64,000 nucleotides of DNA, taken from positions 1 through 64,000 of the forward strand of contig NZ_JBHSFQ010000017.1 in the NCBI RefSeq assembly GCF_042653925.1, in the 5' to 3' direction. Shown here in pieces: positions 26,877 to 34,682 of this stretch. Each line of letters begins with the position of its first letter. The first letter of the stretch is position 1. The position numbers and the translations under genes were made by a program. Source of the stretch: Nocardiopsis_B mangrovi (lineage in GTDB: Bacteria > Actinomycetota > Actinomycetes > Streptosporangiales > Streptosporangiaceae). The notes beneath the pieces are model-generated. The model had not been told where the DNA came from and ran no database searches. It worked only from the letters and a program-made list of their open reading frames with translations.

Positions 26877-28118
26877 TCAGGCGGCGGTGCGCTGCGCCCG
26901 GGCAGCGGGGGAGAACCGCGTGACGGCACCGGTGAGCCGGTCCAGGAAGATCGCCAGGATGACCACGGCCACCCCGCCCTCGAAGCCGACGGGGACGTTG
27001 CCCTGGGCGATGCCGATGTAGACGTCGTTGCCCAGGCCACCCGCGCCGACCATGCCGGCGATGACGACCATGGACAGGCTGAGCATGATCACCTGGTTGA
27101 TGCCGGCCATGATCGTGGCCAGCGCCAGCGGCAGCTGGATGCGCCGCAGGATCTGGAGATCGGGGGCGCCGAACGCCTCCCCCGCCTCCACGAGCTCCTT
27201 GTCGACCTGGCGGATGCCCAGCTCGGTCAGGCGCACGCCGGGCGGCATCGCGAAGATGACCGTGGCGATCACGCCCGGGACCGCGCCGATGCTGAAGAAC
27301 GCGATCGCGGGCAGCAGGTAGACGAACGCCGGGAGCGTCTGCATGAAGTCCAGCACCGGCTTGAGCACGGCGCTGACCCGGTCGTTGTACGCGGCCAGCA
27401 CGCCGATCGGCAGCGAGATCAGCACGGCCACCGCCGTCGCGACGAGGATCAGCGCGAGGCTGCTCATCGCGTTGTCCCACTTGTCCATGCTGATGATGAG
27501 CAGGAAGCCCAGCAGGCTGAACAGGGAGACCCGCCAGCCCGCCACCACCAGCGCCAGGATCGACAGGAGCGGGGCGACGAGCAGCGACAGCTGCACGCCG
27601 GCGATGAAGTGCGCCACGAGGACGAACAACAGGATCGCCGCCGTGCCGCCGGACAGCGCCCATTGGCGCCGGTCGCGGACCGTCGCGGCGCCGATGCCCA
27701 CCAGCGCGGCGAACAGCAGCAGGGCCAGGACCAGCGGCGGGTAGACGTACTCCGAGCCGAACAGGTTCATCGCCCAGAGGAACAGCGGGGCGGGCAGCGA
27801 GCCGATCACGGCCGCGGCCGCGCCGCCGGCCAGCTCGGCGATGTAGAGGACCGCCCAGGCGCCGGCCGCGATGTAGACGGGACGGCGGACCCCGCGGGCG
27901 ACCAGGCCGCCGCCCACGATCACCGCGGCGACCAGGGTGAACTGGGTGGCGGAGGGCATGCTGAACAGGCCCGACAGGGACTCGACACAGGCGTCGATGA
28001 TCATGCCGATGAAGGCGAAGACGGGCTGCATGTTGCTGCGCAGCCACTCGATCGCGGCGTCGAAGGCGGTGCCCACGGGGATGCGGGGCACGGTGATCGT
28101 GAAGAGCGCGGGGTTCAT
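26877..28118 (-). CDS. opuAB: Glycine betaine ABC transporter, permease
   Basis: This 413-aa inner-membrane permease matches the ProW/OpuAB family. The binding-protein-dependent transport signature lies in EAGEAFGAPDLQILRRIQLP (EAA loop that contacts the ATPase), after about five TM helices. The first half carries extra TM helices, more than the usual OpuAB length of about 280 aa, as in longer actinobacterial forms. Its ATG overlaps the stop of the ATPase gene by four bases (ATGA), so the two are co-translated. A likely cognate operon promoter lies upstream of 29500. Confidence 0.9.
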   Translation of the reverse strand: MNPALFTITVPRIPVGTAFDAAIEWLRSNMQPVFAFIGMIIDACVESLSGLFSMPSATQFTLVAAVIVGGGLVARGVRRPVYIAAGAWAVLYIAELAGGAAAAVIGSLPAPLFLWAMNLFGSEYVYPPLVLALLLFAALVGIGAATVRDRRQWALSGGTAAILLFVLVAHFIAGVQLSLLVAPLLSILALVVAGWRVSLFSLLGFLLIISMDKWDNAMSSLALILVATAVAVLISLPIGVLAAYNDRVSAVLKPVLDFMQTLPAFVYLLPAIAFFSIGAVPGVIATVIFAMPPGVRLTELGIRQVDKELVEAGEAFGAPDLQILRRIQLPLALATIMAGINQVIMLSLSMVVIAGMVGAGGLGNDVYIGIAQGNVPVGFEGGVAVVILAIFLDRLTGAVTRFSPAARAQRTAA

Positions 28119-29476
28119 CGCCGTCCCCCTTCGTCGTCGGCCGCGACGGGCGCGGCATCGCCGCCGGCGGCGTCGGGGGCGGTCGTATCGGCGGTGTCGG
28201 AGGCGTCGGAGGCGTCGGAGGCGTCCGCGGCGTCGACGGGTTCGGCGGAACCGGCGGAATCGGCAGTGCCGTTGTCGCCGTTGCCGTTGCCATTGCCGTT
28301 GTTGCCGGGGGCGAGGGCCGCCAGCAGCGTCACCCGGGGGATGACCCCGACCAGGCGCTCATCGTCGTCCACGACCGCCAGCGGGTACGGGCTCTCGGCC
28401 GCCTGGGCGAAGAGGTCGGCCACCGCGGTGTCGGGGTGGACCCGCTCGATGTCGGCGTCGATCAGCCCATCGAGTTCCGTGACCCCGTTGCGCACCGCCT
28501 GCCCGATGGCGCCCTCGCGGACGGCGCCCACGAGCCTGCGGTTGCGGCGGACCACGAACGCCGACGGCGTCTGGTTCTCCCGCATCGTGCGCAGCGCGGT
28601 GCGCGGCCCGTGCGACGGGTCGATCACCGGGATGGGCGGCTCCATGACCGAGGACGCGGTGAGCACCCGCGTGCGGTCGACGTCCTCCACGAACTGGGCG
28701 ACGTAGTCGTTGGCGGGGTCGTTCAGGATCTCCTCGGCGGTGCCGATCTGCGCGACGCGGCCGTCGCGCAGCACGCAGATCCGGTCGCCCAGCCGCATGG
28801 CCTCGTTGAGGTCGTGCGTGATGAAGATGATGGTCTTGCCCAGCGTCTCCTGAAGCTCCAGGAGCTGGGACTGCATGTCGCGTCGGATCAGCGGGTCGAG
28901 CGCGCTGAACGCCTCGTCCATCAGGATGATGTCGGTGTCGGCGGCGAGCGCCCGGGCGAGGCCGACGCGCTGCTGCATTCCGCCCGAGAGCTGGCCGGGG
29001 ACCTTCGTCTCCCAGCCCTCCAGCCCCACCAGGCTCAGCGAGTGGCGGGCCTTCTCCAGCCGCTCCTCCCGCGGCACGCCGCGGACCTCCAGGCCGTAGG
29101 CGGCGTTGTCCAGCACCGTGCGGTGCGGGAACAGCGCGAAGTGCTGGAAGACCATGCTGATCTTGCGGCTGCGGAGGCCCCGCAGGCCCGACTTGGACAG
29201 CCCGGTGATGTCGGTCCCGTCGATCTCGACGCGGCCCGATGTCGGGGCGAGCAGCCCGTTGAGCATGCGGATGAGCGTCGACTTGCCCGAACCGGAAAGG
29301 CCCATGACGACGAAGATCTCGCCCGGCCGCACCTCGAAGGAGACGTCGATGACGGCGGCGGTGACGTTCAGCTGCCGGATCTCATCGCGGTGCCGACCGT
29401 CGGAGAGCAGGTCCACCGCTTTGGCGGCTCTCTTGCCGAACACCTTGTAAAGCTTGTCTGCGCGTACTGCTGGCAC
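28115..29476 (-). CDS. opuAA: Glycine betaine ABC transporter, ATPase with CBS domains
   Basis: The ATP-binding subunit has Walker A GLSGSGKST, Q-loop FQHFALFPHRTV, signature LSGGMQQR, Walker B IILMDEAFSALD and the switch His in FITHDLNEA. Two CBS modules follow (about residues 290-410); in OpuA these sense ionic strength or nucleotide and gate transport. The C-terminus is a low-complexity tail of Asn-Gly repeats and Asp-Ala-Ser repeats, about 60 residues, probably disordered. I prefer the GTG at 29476 (start VPAVRADKLYKVFG, GAGGAG just upstream); an ATG at 29500 adds eight residues but lacks a site. Confidence 0.9.
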   Translation of the reverse strand: MPAVRADKLYKVFGKRAAKAVDLLSDGRHRDEIRQLNVTAAVIDVSFEVRPGEIFVVMGLSGSGKSTLIRMLNGLLAPTSGRVEIDGTDITGLSKSGLRGLRSRKISMVFQHFALFPHRTVLDNAAYGLEVRGVPREERLEKARHSLSLVGLEGWETKVPGQLSGGMQQRVGLARALAADTDIILMDEAFSALDPLIRRDMQSQLLELQETLGKTIIFITHDLNEAMRLGDRICVLRDGRVAQIGTAEEILNDPANDYVAQFVEDVDRTRVLTASSVMEPPIPVIDPSHGPRTALRTMRENQTPSAFVVRRNRRLVGAVREGAIGQAVRNGVTELDGLIDADIERVHPDTAVADLFAQAAESPYPLAVVDDDERLVGVIPRVTLLAALAPGNNGNGNGNGDNGTADSAGSAEPVDAADASDASDASDTADTTAPDAAGGDAAPVAADDEGGRR

Positions 29477-29718
29477 GGTCTCCTCTTCAGTTCTGTCCAT
29501 CCCGACGCGCTGGGCTCTGCGGCCGGCCCCTGGTGCGAGGCGGCCTCCCCCGATCCCCGCTTGCGCGGAACACGAACGGAACCGGCGAGCGGCCCGGGCC
29601 GCGCGGCGTCATGCGCGCCCGCGCGAGGCGCGGAGGCGGCGGCCGCGCGATCCATGACCACTCTGGTCGTTTAGTCCTATTTGTCGCGATAGGAACCTTA
29701 TCGAGGAAACCTGGACGA

Positions 29719-29741
29719 TCACCGTGAAGATGTCACGGTGA
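29719..29741. promoter_or_regulatory. Perfect 9-5-9 inverted repeat upstream of betaine operon
   Basis: TCACCGTGA (29719-29727) and TCACGGTGA (29733-29741) are exact reverse complements around AGATG. It lies in an A+T-rich gap between the divergent betaine operon and rhomboid gene, about 240 bases before the operon start. It is a candidate site for a dimeric regulator. Confidence 0.5.
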
Positions 29742-29816
29742 GATAACGCGTTTAAACATCCCAAAATCCGAAAGCGAACGTGTGACCCGCACATCCAGTC
29801 CTCGCGCGCAAGCATT

Positions 29817-29859
29817 TGTGATTTACATCACGGACTTTGAAAATGTGACCTGTGTCACT
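29817..29859. promoter_or_regulatory. Two tandem CRP-like sites (TGTGA-N6-TCAC)
   Basis: TGTGA-TTTACA-TCACG lies at 29817-29832 and TGTGA-CCTGTG-TCACT at 29844-29859. Each matches nine of ten positions of the CRP/Crp-Fnr consensus TGTGA-N6-TCACA. Their centres are 27 bases apart. They could control the rhomboid gene (start 29987), the divergent betaine operon, or both. The rest of the 29477-29986 gap shows no gene. Confidence 0.5.
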
Positions 29860-29973
29860 GATTTCGCAATCTTCCAGCTCACGATGGCTACGCAGCGAAG
29901 ATCATCATGCGAGTAGCGTGACCACCTCTCGGAGGGGCCGGGGGCGCTTTATCTCGGCCTTCGGCCGCTCGCC

Positions 29974-29979
29974 TAGAGT
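29974..29979 (+). promoter_or_regulatory. Candidate -10 element of a leaderless rhomboid transcript
   Basis: TAGAGT fits the actinobacterial -10 pattern TANNNT and ends seven bases before the GTG at 29987. GGAGG lies one base before the GTG, too close to act as a normal Shine-Dalgarno site, so initiation on a leaderless message is a reasonable guess. No clear -35 is visible. Confidence 0.35.
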
Positions 29980-29986
29980 CGGAGGC

Positions 29987-30580
29987 GTGACACATTCACG
30001 GATGGTCGGCTTCTTCACGGTCGCCGCGATGCTGGTCGCGATGTGGGTGTTCGAGATCGTCGACACCGTGCTCGCCGGGGCCCTCGACATGACCTTCGGC
30101 CTGCGCTCGTGGACCACGGACAACCTGTGGAGCGTCGCCACCGCCCCGTTCATGCACGCCGACTTCAACCACCTGATCGGCAACTCGGTCCCGTTCCTGG
30201 TCCTGGGCTGCCTGGTGGCGTTCAGCGGCCTGAGCCGGTTCGTCTGGACGAACGCGATCGTCATGGTGGTCAGCGGAGTCGGCGTCTGGCTCTTCTCCGG
30301 CCCGGGCACCCTCACGGTCGGGGCGAGCGGGCTGATCTTCGGTTACTTCGGCTACACCGTGCTGCGCGGGATCGTCGAGCGCAAGACCGTCGACATCGTG
30401 ATCATGATCTGCGTGATCCTCTTCTACGGCACCCTCATCTGGGGCGTACTGCCGCAGCAGGCCGGGATCTCCTGGCAGGCCCACCTCTTCGGCTTCATCG
30501 GCGGCCTCGCAGCCGCCTGGATCCTCCCCCGCCGCGAAAAACCCCGCCCCATCGCCGGCACCCAGGGCCACTACGGCTGA
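29987..30580 (+). CDS. Rhomboid-family intramembrane serine protease
   Basis: The 197-aa product has six TM segments and the rhomboid active site: nucleophile in GASGLIFG (TM4), general base His in QAHLFGFIGG (TM6) and the oxyanion-hole HxxxN in FNHLIGNSVPFLVLG (TM2). It cuts TM segments of membrane proteins within the bilayer; no substrate is known. The start is uncertain: GTG 29987 has a -10-like TAGAGT seven bases upstream, and ATG 30002 is the alternative. Two CRP-like sites lie about 130-170 bases upstream. Confidence 0.88.
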   Translation: MTHSRMVGFFTVAAMLVAMWVFEIVDTVLAGALDMTFGLRSWTTDNLWSVATAPFMHADFNHLIGNSVPFLVLGCLVAFSGLSRFVWTNAIVMVVSGVGVWLFSGPGTLTVGASGLIFGYFGYTVLRGIVERKTVDIVIMICVILFYGTLIWGVLPQQAGISWQAHLFGFIGGLAAAWILPRREKPRPIAGTQGHYG

Positions 30581-30622
30581 AGAGGCCCCGAGGGGGTCTC
30601 ACCAAAGGCCGACGACGCGGCC

Positions 30623-30838
30623 CGGTCGCCTCACACCGGGGCCCGGGGACAACGGTCCCCGGTCCCTCACAACCGGACCCGATCGCCGCACAACTCGGTG
30701 CGGGGCCATCGGAACCCGGTCGCCTCACGACGGGGCCCGTGGGGACGGGACCCCGCCCAGTCCCTCACAACGGGACCCGGTCGCCGCACAACTCGGCCCG
30801 GGGGACGGCGCCCGGTCCCTCACAGCTCGGTGCGGGAG
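30623..30838. repeat. Imperfect tandem repeats, units of about 94 bp
   Basis: The block beginning CGGTCGCCTCAC at 30623 recurs at 30717, and parts recur again from about 30775. Each unit mixes the elements GTCCCTCACAAC, CGGACCCG or GGGACCCGG, and CGCCGCACAACTCGG. The array fills the gap between the rhomboid gene and the convergent dcd gene and runs to the dcd stop. It does not encode a consistent peptide, so it is probably a non-coding repeat family. Confidence 0.55.
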
Positions 30839-31395
30839 AAGTTCAGGTACGACCGCGAAGGCGTGGGGCCGCGCTGGTCCTGGTAGCGCGAGCCGTACCG
30901 CGACGACCCGTAGGGCGTCTCGGTCGGCGAGGTCAGCCGGAACATGCACAGCTGGCCGATCTTCATCCCGGGGTACAGCTTCATCGGCAGCGTCGCGACG
31001 TTCGACAGCTCCAGCGTCACGTGCCCGGAGAACCCGGGGTCGATGAACCCGGCGGTGGAGTGCGTGAGCAGCCCTAGGCGCCCCAGCGAGCTCTTGCCCT
31101 CCAGCCGGCTCGCGATGTCGTCGGGCAGCGTCACCACCTCGTAGGTGGACGCCAGCACGAACTCGCCCGGGTGCAGGATGAAGGGCTCGTCCCCGTCACC
31201 CTCGACCAGCCGCGTGAGATCGGGCTGCTCGACCGCGGGATCGATGTGCGGGTACTTGTGGTTCTCGAACACCCGGAAGTACCGGTCCAGCCGCACGTCG
31301 ATACTCGACGGCTGGATCAGCCCGGGATCATAGGGGTCGATCCTGACCCGCCCGGACTCGATTTCGGACCTGATATCGCGATCAGAGAGCAGCAC
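30820..31395 (-). CDS. dcd: dCTP deaminase (possibly bifunctional with dUTPase)
   Basis: The 191-aa product starts VLLSDRDIRSEIESGRV and matches the dCTP deaminase family that supplies dUMP/dUTP for thymidylate synthesis. The trimer-forming active-site stretches are present: QPSSIDVRLDRYFRVF, SSLGRLGLLTHSTAGFIDPGFSGHVTLEL (key Arg, Ala, Glu region) and the C-terminal SRYQDQRGPT loop that closes over the triphosphate. The mycobacterial homologue does both deamination and dUTP hydrolysis; I cannot decide that here. TAGGTT lies seven bases before the GTG, consistent with a leaderless message. Confidence 0.93.
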   Translation of the reverse strand: MLLSDRDIRSEIESGRVRIDPYDPGLIQPSSIDVRLDRYFRVFENHKYPHIDPAVEQPDLTRLVEGDGDEPFILHPGEFVLASTYEVVTLPDDIASRLEGKSSLGRLGLLTHSTAGFIDPGFSGHVTLELSNVATLPMKLYPGMKIGQLCMFRLTSPTETPYGSSRYGSRYQDQRGPTPSRSYLNFSRTEL

Positions 31396-31473
31396 GGTCA
31401 AGAACCTACCTGCTAGAACCTCACCCCCACGCCCCCCACCCACCCTCCGCCCACCGGCCCCACTTGCAACCGG

Positions 31474-31503
31474 TTAGCGACCACCCAAGCCTTCCGCTAG
31501 ACT
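31474..31503 (+). promoter_or_regulatory. Candidate promoter of tRNA-Gly
   Basis: TTAGCG (31474-31479) and TAGACT (31498-31503) are 18 bases apart, about 35 bases before the tRNA. The -10 fits TANNNT; the -35 is a weak match. Confidence 0.4.
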
Positions 31504-31537
31504 GTCCCCACCGGTGGCCACCACAACGGCCCACCAC

Positions 31538-31611
31538 GCGGATGTAGTTCAATGGCAGAACTTCAGCTTCCCAAGCTGATAGCGCGGGTTCGATTCCCGT
31601 CATCCGCTCCA
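31538..31611 (+). tRNA. tRNA-Gly (anticodon CCC), CCA encoded
   Basis: The acceptor stem GCGGATG (31538-31544) pairs with CATCCGC (31601-31607). The anticodon arm is TCAGC-TTCCCAA-GCTGA with anticodon CCC, reading GGG. The T arm GCGGG-TTCGATT-CCCGT is normal. TCCA follows the acceptor stem, so CCA is encoded. The 3' end from 31587 is repeated at 41417-41442 and, degenerately, near 34538, marking this gene as an integration site. Confidence 0.95.
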
Positions 31612-31612
31612 C
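31587..31612 (+). repeat. attL-type site: tRNA-Gly 3' end, 26 bp
   Basis: The 26 bases from GGTTCGATTCCC to the CCAC after the tRNA are identical to 41417-41442. The element side lies to the right, starting with a remnant integrase gene. This is the expected left attachment site of a tRNA-targeting integrative element. Confidence 0.8.
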
Positions 31613-31619
31613 ACAGCAC

Positions 31620-31658
31620 AAGGCCAGGTCAACCCGAACATCCCGGGGACCTGGCCTT
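31620..31658 (+). terminator. 11-bp hairpin after tRNA-Gly
   Basis: AAGGCCAGGTC (31620-31630) pairs exactly with GACCTGGCCTT (31648-31658) across 17 bases. It ends the tRNA transcript and may also serve the convergent integrase remnant. Confidence 0.7.
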
Positions 31659-31709
31659 AGTCGTTCACGGACCTCTCACGGGGCCGCGTGCCCGCTACGT
31701 GCCCGATGC

Positions 31710-32084
31710 TCAGACACGAGCACCGATCAGGGGCGGACCGTCGTCGTCATCCGGATCGTCTTCTTCGTTCGCACGCGCCTTCCTCAGTTCCTCGGTGGCC
31801 CTCTCCCCCAGCAGGTCGGCCAACTGCCGGGCCCGATCGTCGCGTGCGTGGAGATAGACCATCGCGGCCCGTGGGCTGGAGTGCCCCATGCGGTTCATCA
31901 GCTCCCGGAGGGACGCGCCGACTTCGGCCGCGTAGGTGTTGCCGGTGTGCCGAAGATCGTGGAGGTGAACGTCCTCCAGGCCCACGGCCGCGCAGGCGTC
32001 CGCCCAGTACTTCGAGAAGTTCGACCGCCGGAGCTGGTTGCCATTGACCCCGACGAAGACGAACCCGTTCGGCCTGAATCGCCA
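31710..32084 (-). pseudogene. Tyrosine integrase, C-terminal remnant
   Basis: The open frame (124 codons) begins only after a TGA at 32085-32087 and reads PNGFVFVGVNGNQLRRSNFS, then HLHDLRHTGNTYAAEVG, GHSSPRAAMVYLH and an acidic tail. LHDLRHT is box II (catalytic Arg-His region, RHxxR-type) and the Tyr in MVYLHA is the catalytic Tyr of the phage-integrase family. The arm-binding, core-binding and first catalytic Arg parts are missing. I found no continuation in other frames. Its position beside the tRNA 3' end fits an element that has lost mobility. Confidence 0.8.
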
Positions 32085-32198
32085 TCATGACCACCTCTCA
32101 TTTACCCCCTAGACAGTCGCGAGCGTCCGCGATCAATGGAGTATCTAGGGGTACGGGCAGATAGGTACAGGCGACTTGATCGATTGTCTAGGGGATAC

Positions 32199-32894
32199 TC
32201 AGACAGAGGGCCGCCAGACCACAACGGTCGCGTCGTCGTGATGCTTGCCGCGTGGATAACGGCGCTGTTCAGGGTCGGTGCCCTCGGTCTCGCGCACGCG
32301 CCGGATCAGCTCTTGAGGACCGCGTTCAACGCCGAGCCGCAGCGCGTCGCGCCAGGTCAGTTGCCCGAAGAGGTCGACGATGCGGCTCGCGCCGTCGGTG
32401 AGCATCGCGAATCTTGCAAGGTCGCCCCCAGGAACCGTCCCGGTGATGGCCTCACGCGCCGCCCGAGGATCGGCGCCCGCCGTCCAAAACCCGTCCGGAA
32501 TGTTGCGGTAAGCGCGAGCGGCGCCCTTGACCTGACTCTCACGACCCAACCGGTCTTTCAGCTCGTCCAACCGGGTGTCGATCACCGCTTCGGCGCGTCC
32601 GTCGGCATGGTCGAGCACCAGGACCGAGTCCGAGAGCACAAGGTAGTCGAGCCGCTCGCCGGTGAACCGAACGGCGACCACGGTCGCCGGTGGACTTTCC
32701 TGGTTGGACAGGTCACAGGTGGCGGAGTGCAGCGACGTCGCCGCCTCGATCGCTGCACCCAGGGCATCGGCGAGGGTCGTTCCGGGGGTCATGTGGGCCA
32801 GCAGTAGCCCGCCCAGGCGGCGGGTATACCAGGCCACCCCGTGTACGCATCCGGTCTCGACACCGGCCGGAGTGCTGGCCCCGTCCAGGAGCAC
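32199..32894 (-). CDS. PP2C-like phosphatase domain protein, start disrupted
   Basis: The frame from GTG 32894 gives 231 aa (VLLDGASTPAG, GVAWYTRRLGG, FAMLTDGASRIVDLFG, KHHDDATVVVW), resembling actinobacterial PP2C-type serine/threonine phosphatases. The N-terminal metal-binding stretch DRANEDFAAI, expected before VLLDGA, is encoded in the same frame upstream (to about 32940), but that frame contains no start codon before a stop near 32975. The ATG-led frame MAFRTAHLARLP ends at a TGA exactly there. A +1 shift at CCC-TGA-T would join them. TDGAS and DDAT supply Asp residues for metal binding. Function within the island is unknown. Confidence 0.65.
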   Translation of the reverse strand: MLLDGASTPAGVETGCVHGVAWYTRRLGGLLLAHMTPGTTLADALGAAIEAATSLHSATCDLSNQESPPATVVAVRFTGERLDYLVLSDSVLVLDHADGRAEAVIDTRLDELKDRLGRESQVKGAARAYRNIPDGFWTAGADPRAAREAITGTVPGGDLARFAMLTDGASRIVDLFGQLTWRDALRLGVERGPQELIRRVRETEGTDPEQRRYPRGKHHDDATVVVWRPSV

Positions 32895-32937
32895 GGCGGC
32901 ATCGGTGGTGATCGCGGCGAAATCCTCGTTGGCGCGA

Positions 32938-33306
32938 TCAGGGAAGGCGGGCGAGGTGGGCGGTGCGGAAGGCCATGGTCCAGGCCTCGTCGTGGCGGCA
33001 CAGCGGCGTCAGCAGCTTCGGCATCACGGGCTCCTCGGTCTCGGGGTCGTACTCGGTACCCACCAGAGTGGAGAACGGATGTGTCCCGATCTGGCCCCAT
33101 AGCGTCGACAAGTCGCGGGTGACCAGATGGACGCCCCCGTCAGCCGGGGGCGTGGATTCCGACCAGCGCGAGGAATGTACCTTTGCCATCCGGACGCGGC
33201 AAGCATCCCAGATTGGCGACGTCGGTGGGCTTGCGTGCTGGAGCCAAAGCTCTGGGCTGACCGTCTGGCGGGTTTCATCAAGATCAGGATCGAACGGGCG
33301 CGCCAC
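32938..33306 (-). CDS. Hypothetical protein upstream of PP2C-like gene
   Basis: The 122-aa frame starts at GTG 33306 (MARPFDPDLDETRQT) and has a coherent composition: PELWLQHAS, WDACRVRMAKVHSSR, GGVHLVTRDLSTLWGQIGTHPFSTL, EPVMPKLLTPLCRHDEAWTM. I do not recognise a family. Its last twelve codons (MAFRTAHLARLP) look like the N-terminus of the following PP2C-like protein, so the boundary between the two genes is blurred by an apparent frameshift. No clear ribosome binding site; an A+T-rich CTAGATAAT lies just before the GTG. Confidence 0.55.
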   Translation of the reverse strand: MARPFDPDLDETRQTVSPELWLQHASPPTSPIWDACRVRMAKVHSSRWSESTPPADGGVHLVTRDLSTLWGQIGTHPFSTLVGTEYDPETEEPVMPKLLTPLCRHDEAWTMAFRTAHLARLP

Positions 33307-33328
33307 ACAAATTATCTAGAGAATTGAT

Positions 33329-34357
33329 TTATTTAATGATCCTTTCGGATCTAATTTTCTCCTCATCCTTCACCCTCCTGAGGGCGACGTTGTAGGCCCA
33401 TGCATACGTCGATACTTTTCGCCCAACACCTCTGTGATTTGTGGTCGCCGCCCTACGAACACGATTGAATTCCTGAACTAGCCTGCGTTCCAGCAATCCC
33501 CCTAGCTCTTCCTGCGTCCAGCCATACAAATTCTTCAGCTCAAAGATCAATTCTTGGTCAAATCCACCTTCCTTGGCTTTTTCGTAATCATTGTTCCTAT
33601 TTGAGTTATTTGGCACTGCCTCGTGAATATATTTGCGAAGGAGTTGCTGAACATTTTCACCCATCTCTCGCATGTGAGAATCTCGATCATAGGAATAATC
33701 GATCCACTTCCAAAACGCCTCTGCGTCCGCTACATCAGGGGCCATCTGGTGGTGATAAGGACAGAGGAGCGCAAAATTTCTGACATCGTTAGACCCACCT
33801 AGCGCTTCAGGGAGTGCGTGGGCGCGTTCAACGGTACTCTCCCAACAGATCTGACAACTACCATCTCGACCCAGATATCCCGCAATGGATCTGACAGAGG
33901 GCTTCGATGACCTGGAATCGGACAGATACTCTCGCTGGCGTCGAGCAAAAGAGTGGTGATCAAATTTGTCTTCACTCCCATCTTCCGGAGGATTGATTAT
34001 AAGCAGGCCAGGTATATCTTCACGCTGAGGGTGCGGGTTCCTGACATGCATGAGTGGAGTTTTAACCTCCGTTAAATATGGGAAGAGATATTCGGGTATA
34101 AAATTGGATATGATCTCAAATGAATCGTGATCAAATCCCCCGAGATCATTCAGATGCCCCTGAACTGACAACCAGAGAAATCTGGGCTTTCCCGGATATT
34201 TTTTCGCAGCTGATTTCACCACTTCAAATATCCGCTGAGCACACAGTTCAAAGTCTTCTTCCACTCTCATGTCGTGATAGAGGAGAATCGACTTTCGCCT
34301 CTCTGGCGTCACATTCATACTTATTTTATTATTGTTTTTCTTCTTTTTCTTGGGCAC
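33329..34357 (-). CDS. HNH endonuclease-like protein
   Basis: The product is up to 342 aa. The central motif CQICWESTVERAHALP, followed by GGSNDVRNFALLCPYHHQ, is a classic HNH nuclease module with CxxC and a terminal HH, about residues 169-210. The N-terminal half (LLYHDMRVEEDFELCA, PRFLWLSVQGHL) and C-terminal half (GWTQEELGGLLERRLVQEF) are not recognised. The start is uncertain: GTG 34357 gives a Lys/Asn-rich leader, ATG 34318 is shorter; neither has a good site. G+C content and codon use (AT-rich third positions) differ strongly from all neighbours, pointing to recent acquisition. A defence or mobile-element role is plausible. Confidence 0.75.
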   Translation of the reverse strand: MPKKKKKNNNKISMNVTPERRKSILLYHDMRVEEDFELCAQRIFEVVKSAAKKYPGKPRFLWLSVQGHLNDLGGFDHDSFEIISNFIPEYLFPYLTEVKTPLMHVRNPHPQREDIPGLLIINPPEDGSEDKFDHHSFARRQREYLSDSRSSKPSVRSIAGYLGRDGSCQICWESTVERAHALPEALGGSNDVRNFALLCPYHHQMAPDVADAEAFWKWIDYSYDRDSHMREMGENVQQLLRKYIHEAVPNNSNRNNDYEKAKEGGFDQELIFELKNLYGWTQEELGGLLERRLVQEFNRVRRAATTNHRGVGRKVSTYAWAYNVALRRVKDEEKIRSERIIK

Positions 34358-34537
34358 AAGGACACAGTAAGGCTGAGGTCAGACATTCTCTACTCCAGCA
34401 GGAGGGGGAAGCTCGGACAGCATCCTGAAGCAGCCAACGACTTGGGAAGACGTCGGAACGCCCGAAACCACCAGGACACGAGCCAGATCAGCGCAGTTTG
34501 ACGAAACGTGAGACCAGCCGTCAGAGGTGTTCTCGGG
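34358..34537. other. Gap between HNH gene and internal att-like copy
   Basis: No gene, RNA or strong repeat is seen. It contains the promoter of the HNH gene and rising G+C content toward the tRNA-like sequence. Confidence 0.35.
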
Positions 34538-34580
34538 TTCCCAAACCGATAGCGCGGGTTCGGTTCCCATCATCCGCCCT
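34538..34580 (+). repeat. Degenerate copy of the tRNA-Gly 3' half
   Basis: These 43 bases match tRNA positions 31568-31610 at 37 places, from the anticodon loop (TTCCCAA) to the acceptor stem. The 5' half of a tRNA is absent, so it is not a gene. It is best read as an old attachment site separating two elements stacked at the same tRNA. Confidence 0.7.
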
Positions 34581-34585
34581 GTACG

Positions 34586-34635
34586 AAAAATGGCTCTGAC
34601 CTAAGGAAACACTTCGAACATGCAGGGCCATTTTT
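34586..34635 (-). terminator. Hairpin with T-run, end of lasso operon
   Basis: AAAAATGGCTCTG (34586-34598) and CAGGGCCATTTTT (34623-34635) pair at 12 of 13 positions. On the minus strand it follows the methyltransferase stop by about 50 bases and ends in TTTTT, a good Rho-independent terminator. Confidence 0.75.
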
Positions 34636-34682
34636 GCGTCGAGGGTGCACGGGCCCGATCACAGCCCCGCGGCGCACGGGGG

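Noticed and set aside
30623..30838. CRISPR array
   Set aside because: The repeats are long, imperfect, contiguous and lack spacers of constant length; no cas genes are in the window.
34538..34580. A second tRNA-Gly gene
   Set aside because: Only the 3' half is present, with six mismatches and no D arm or 5' acceptor strand.
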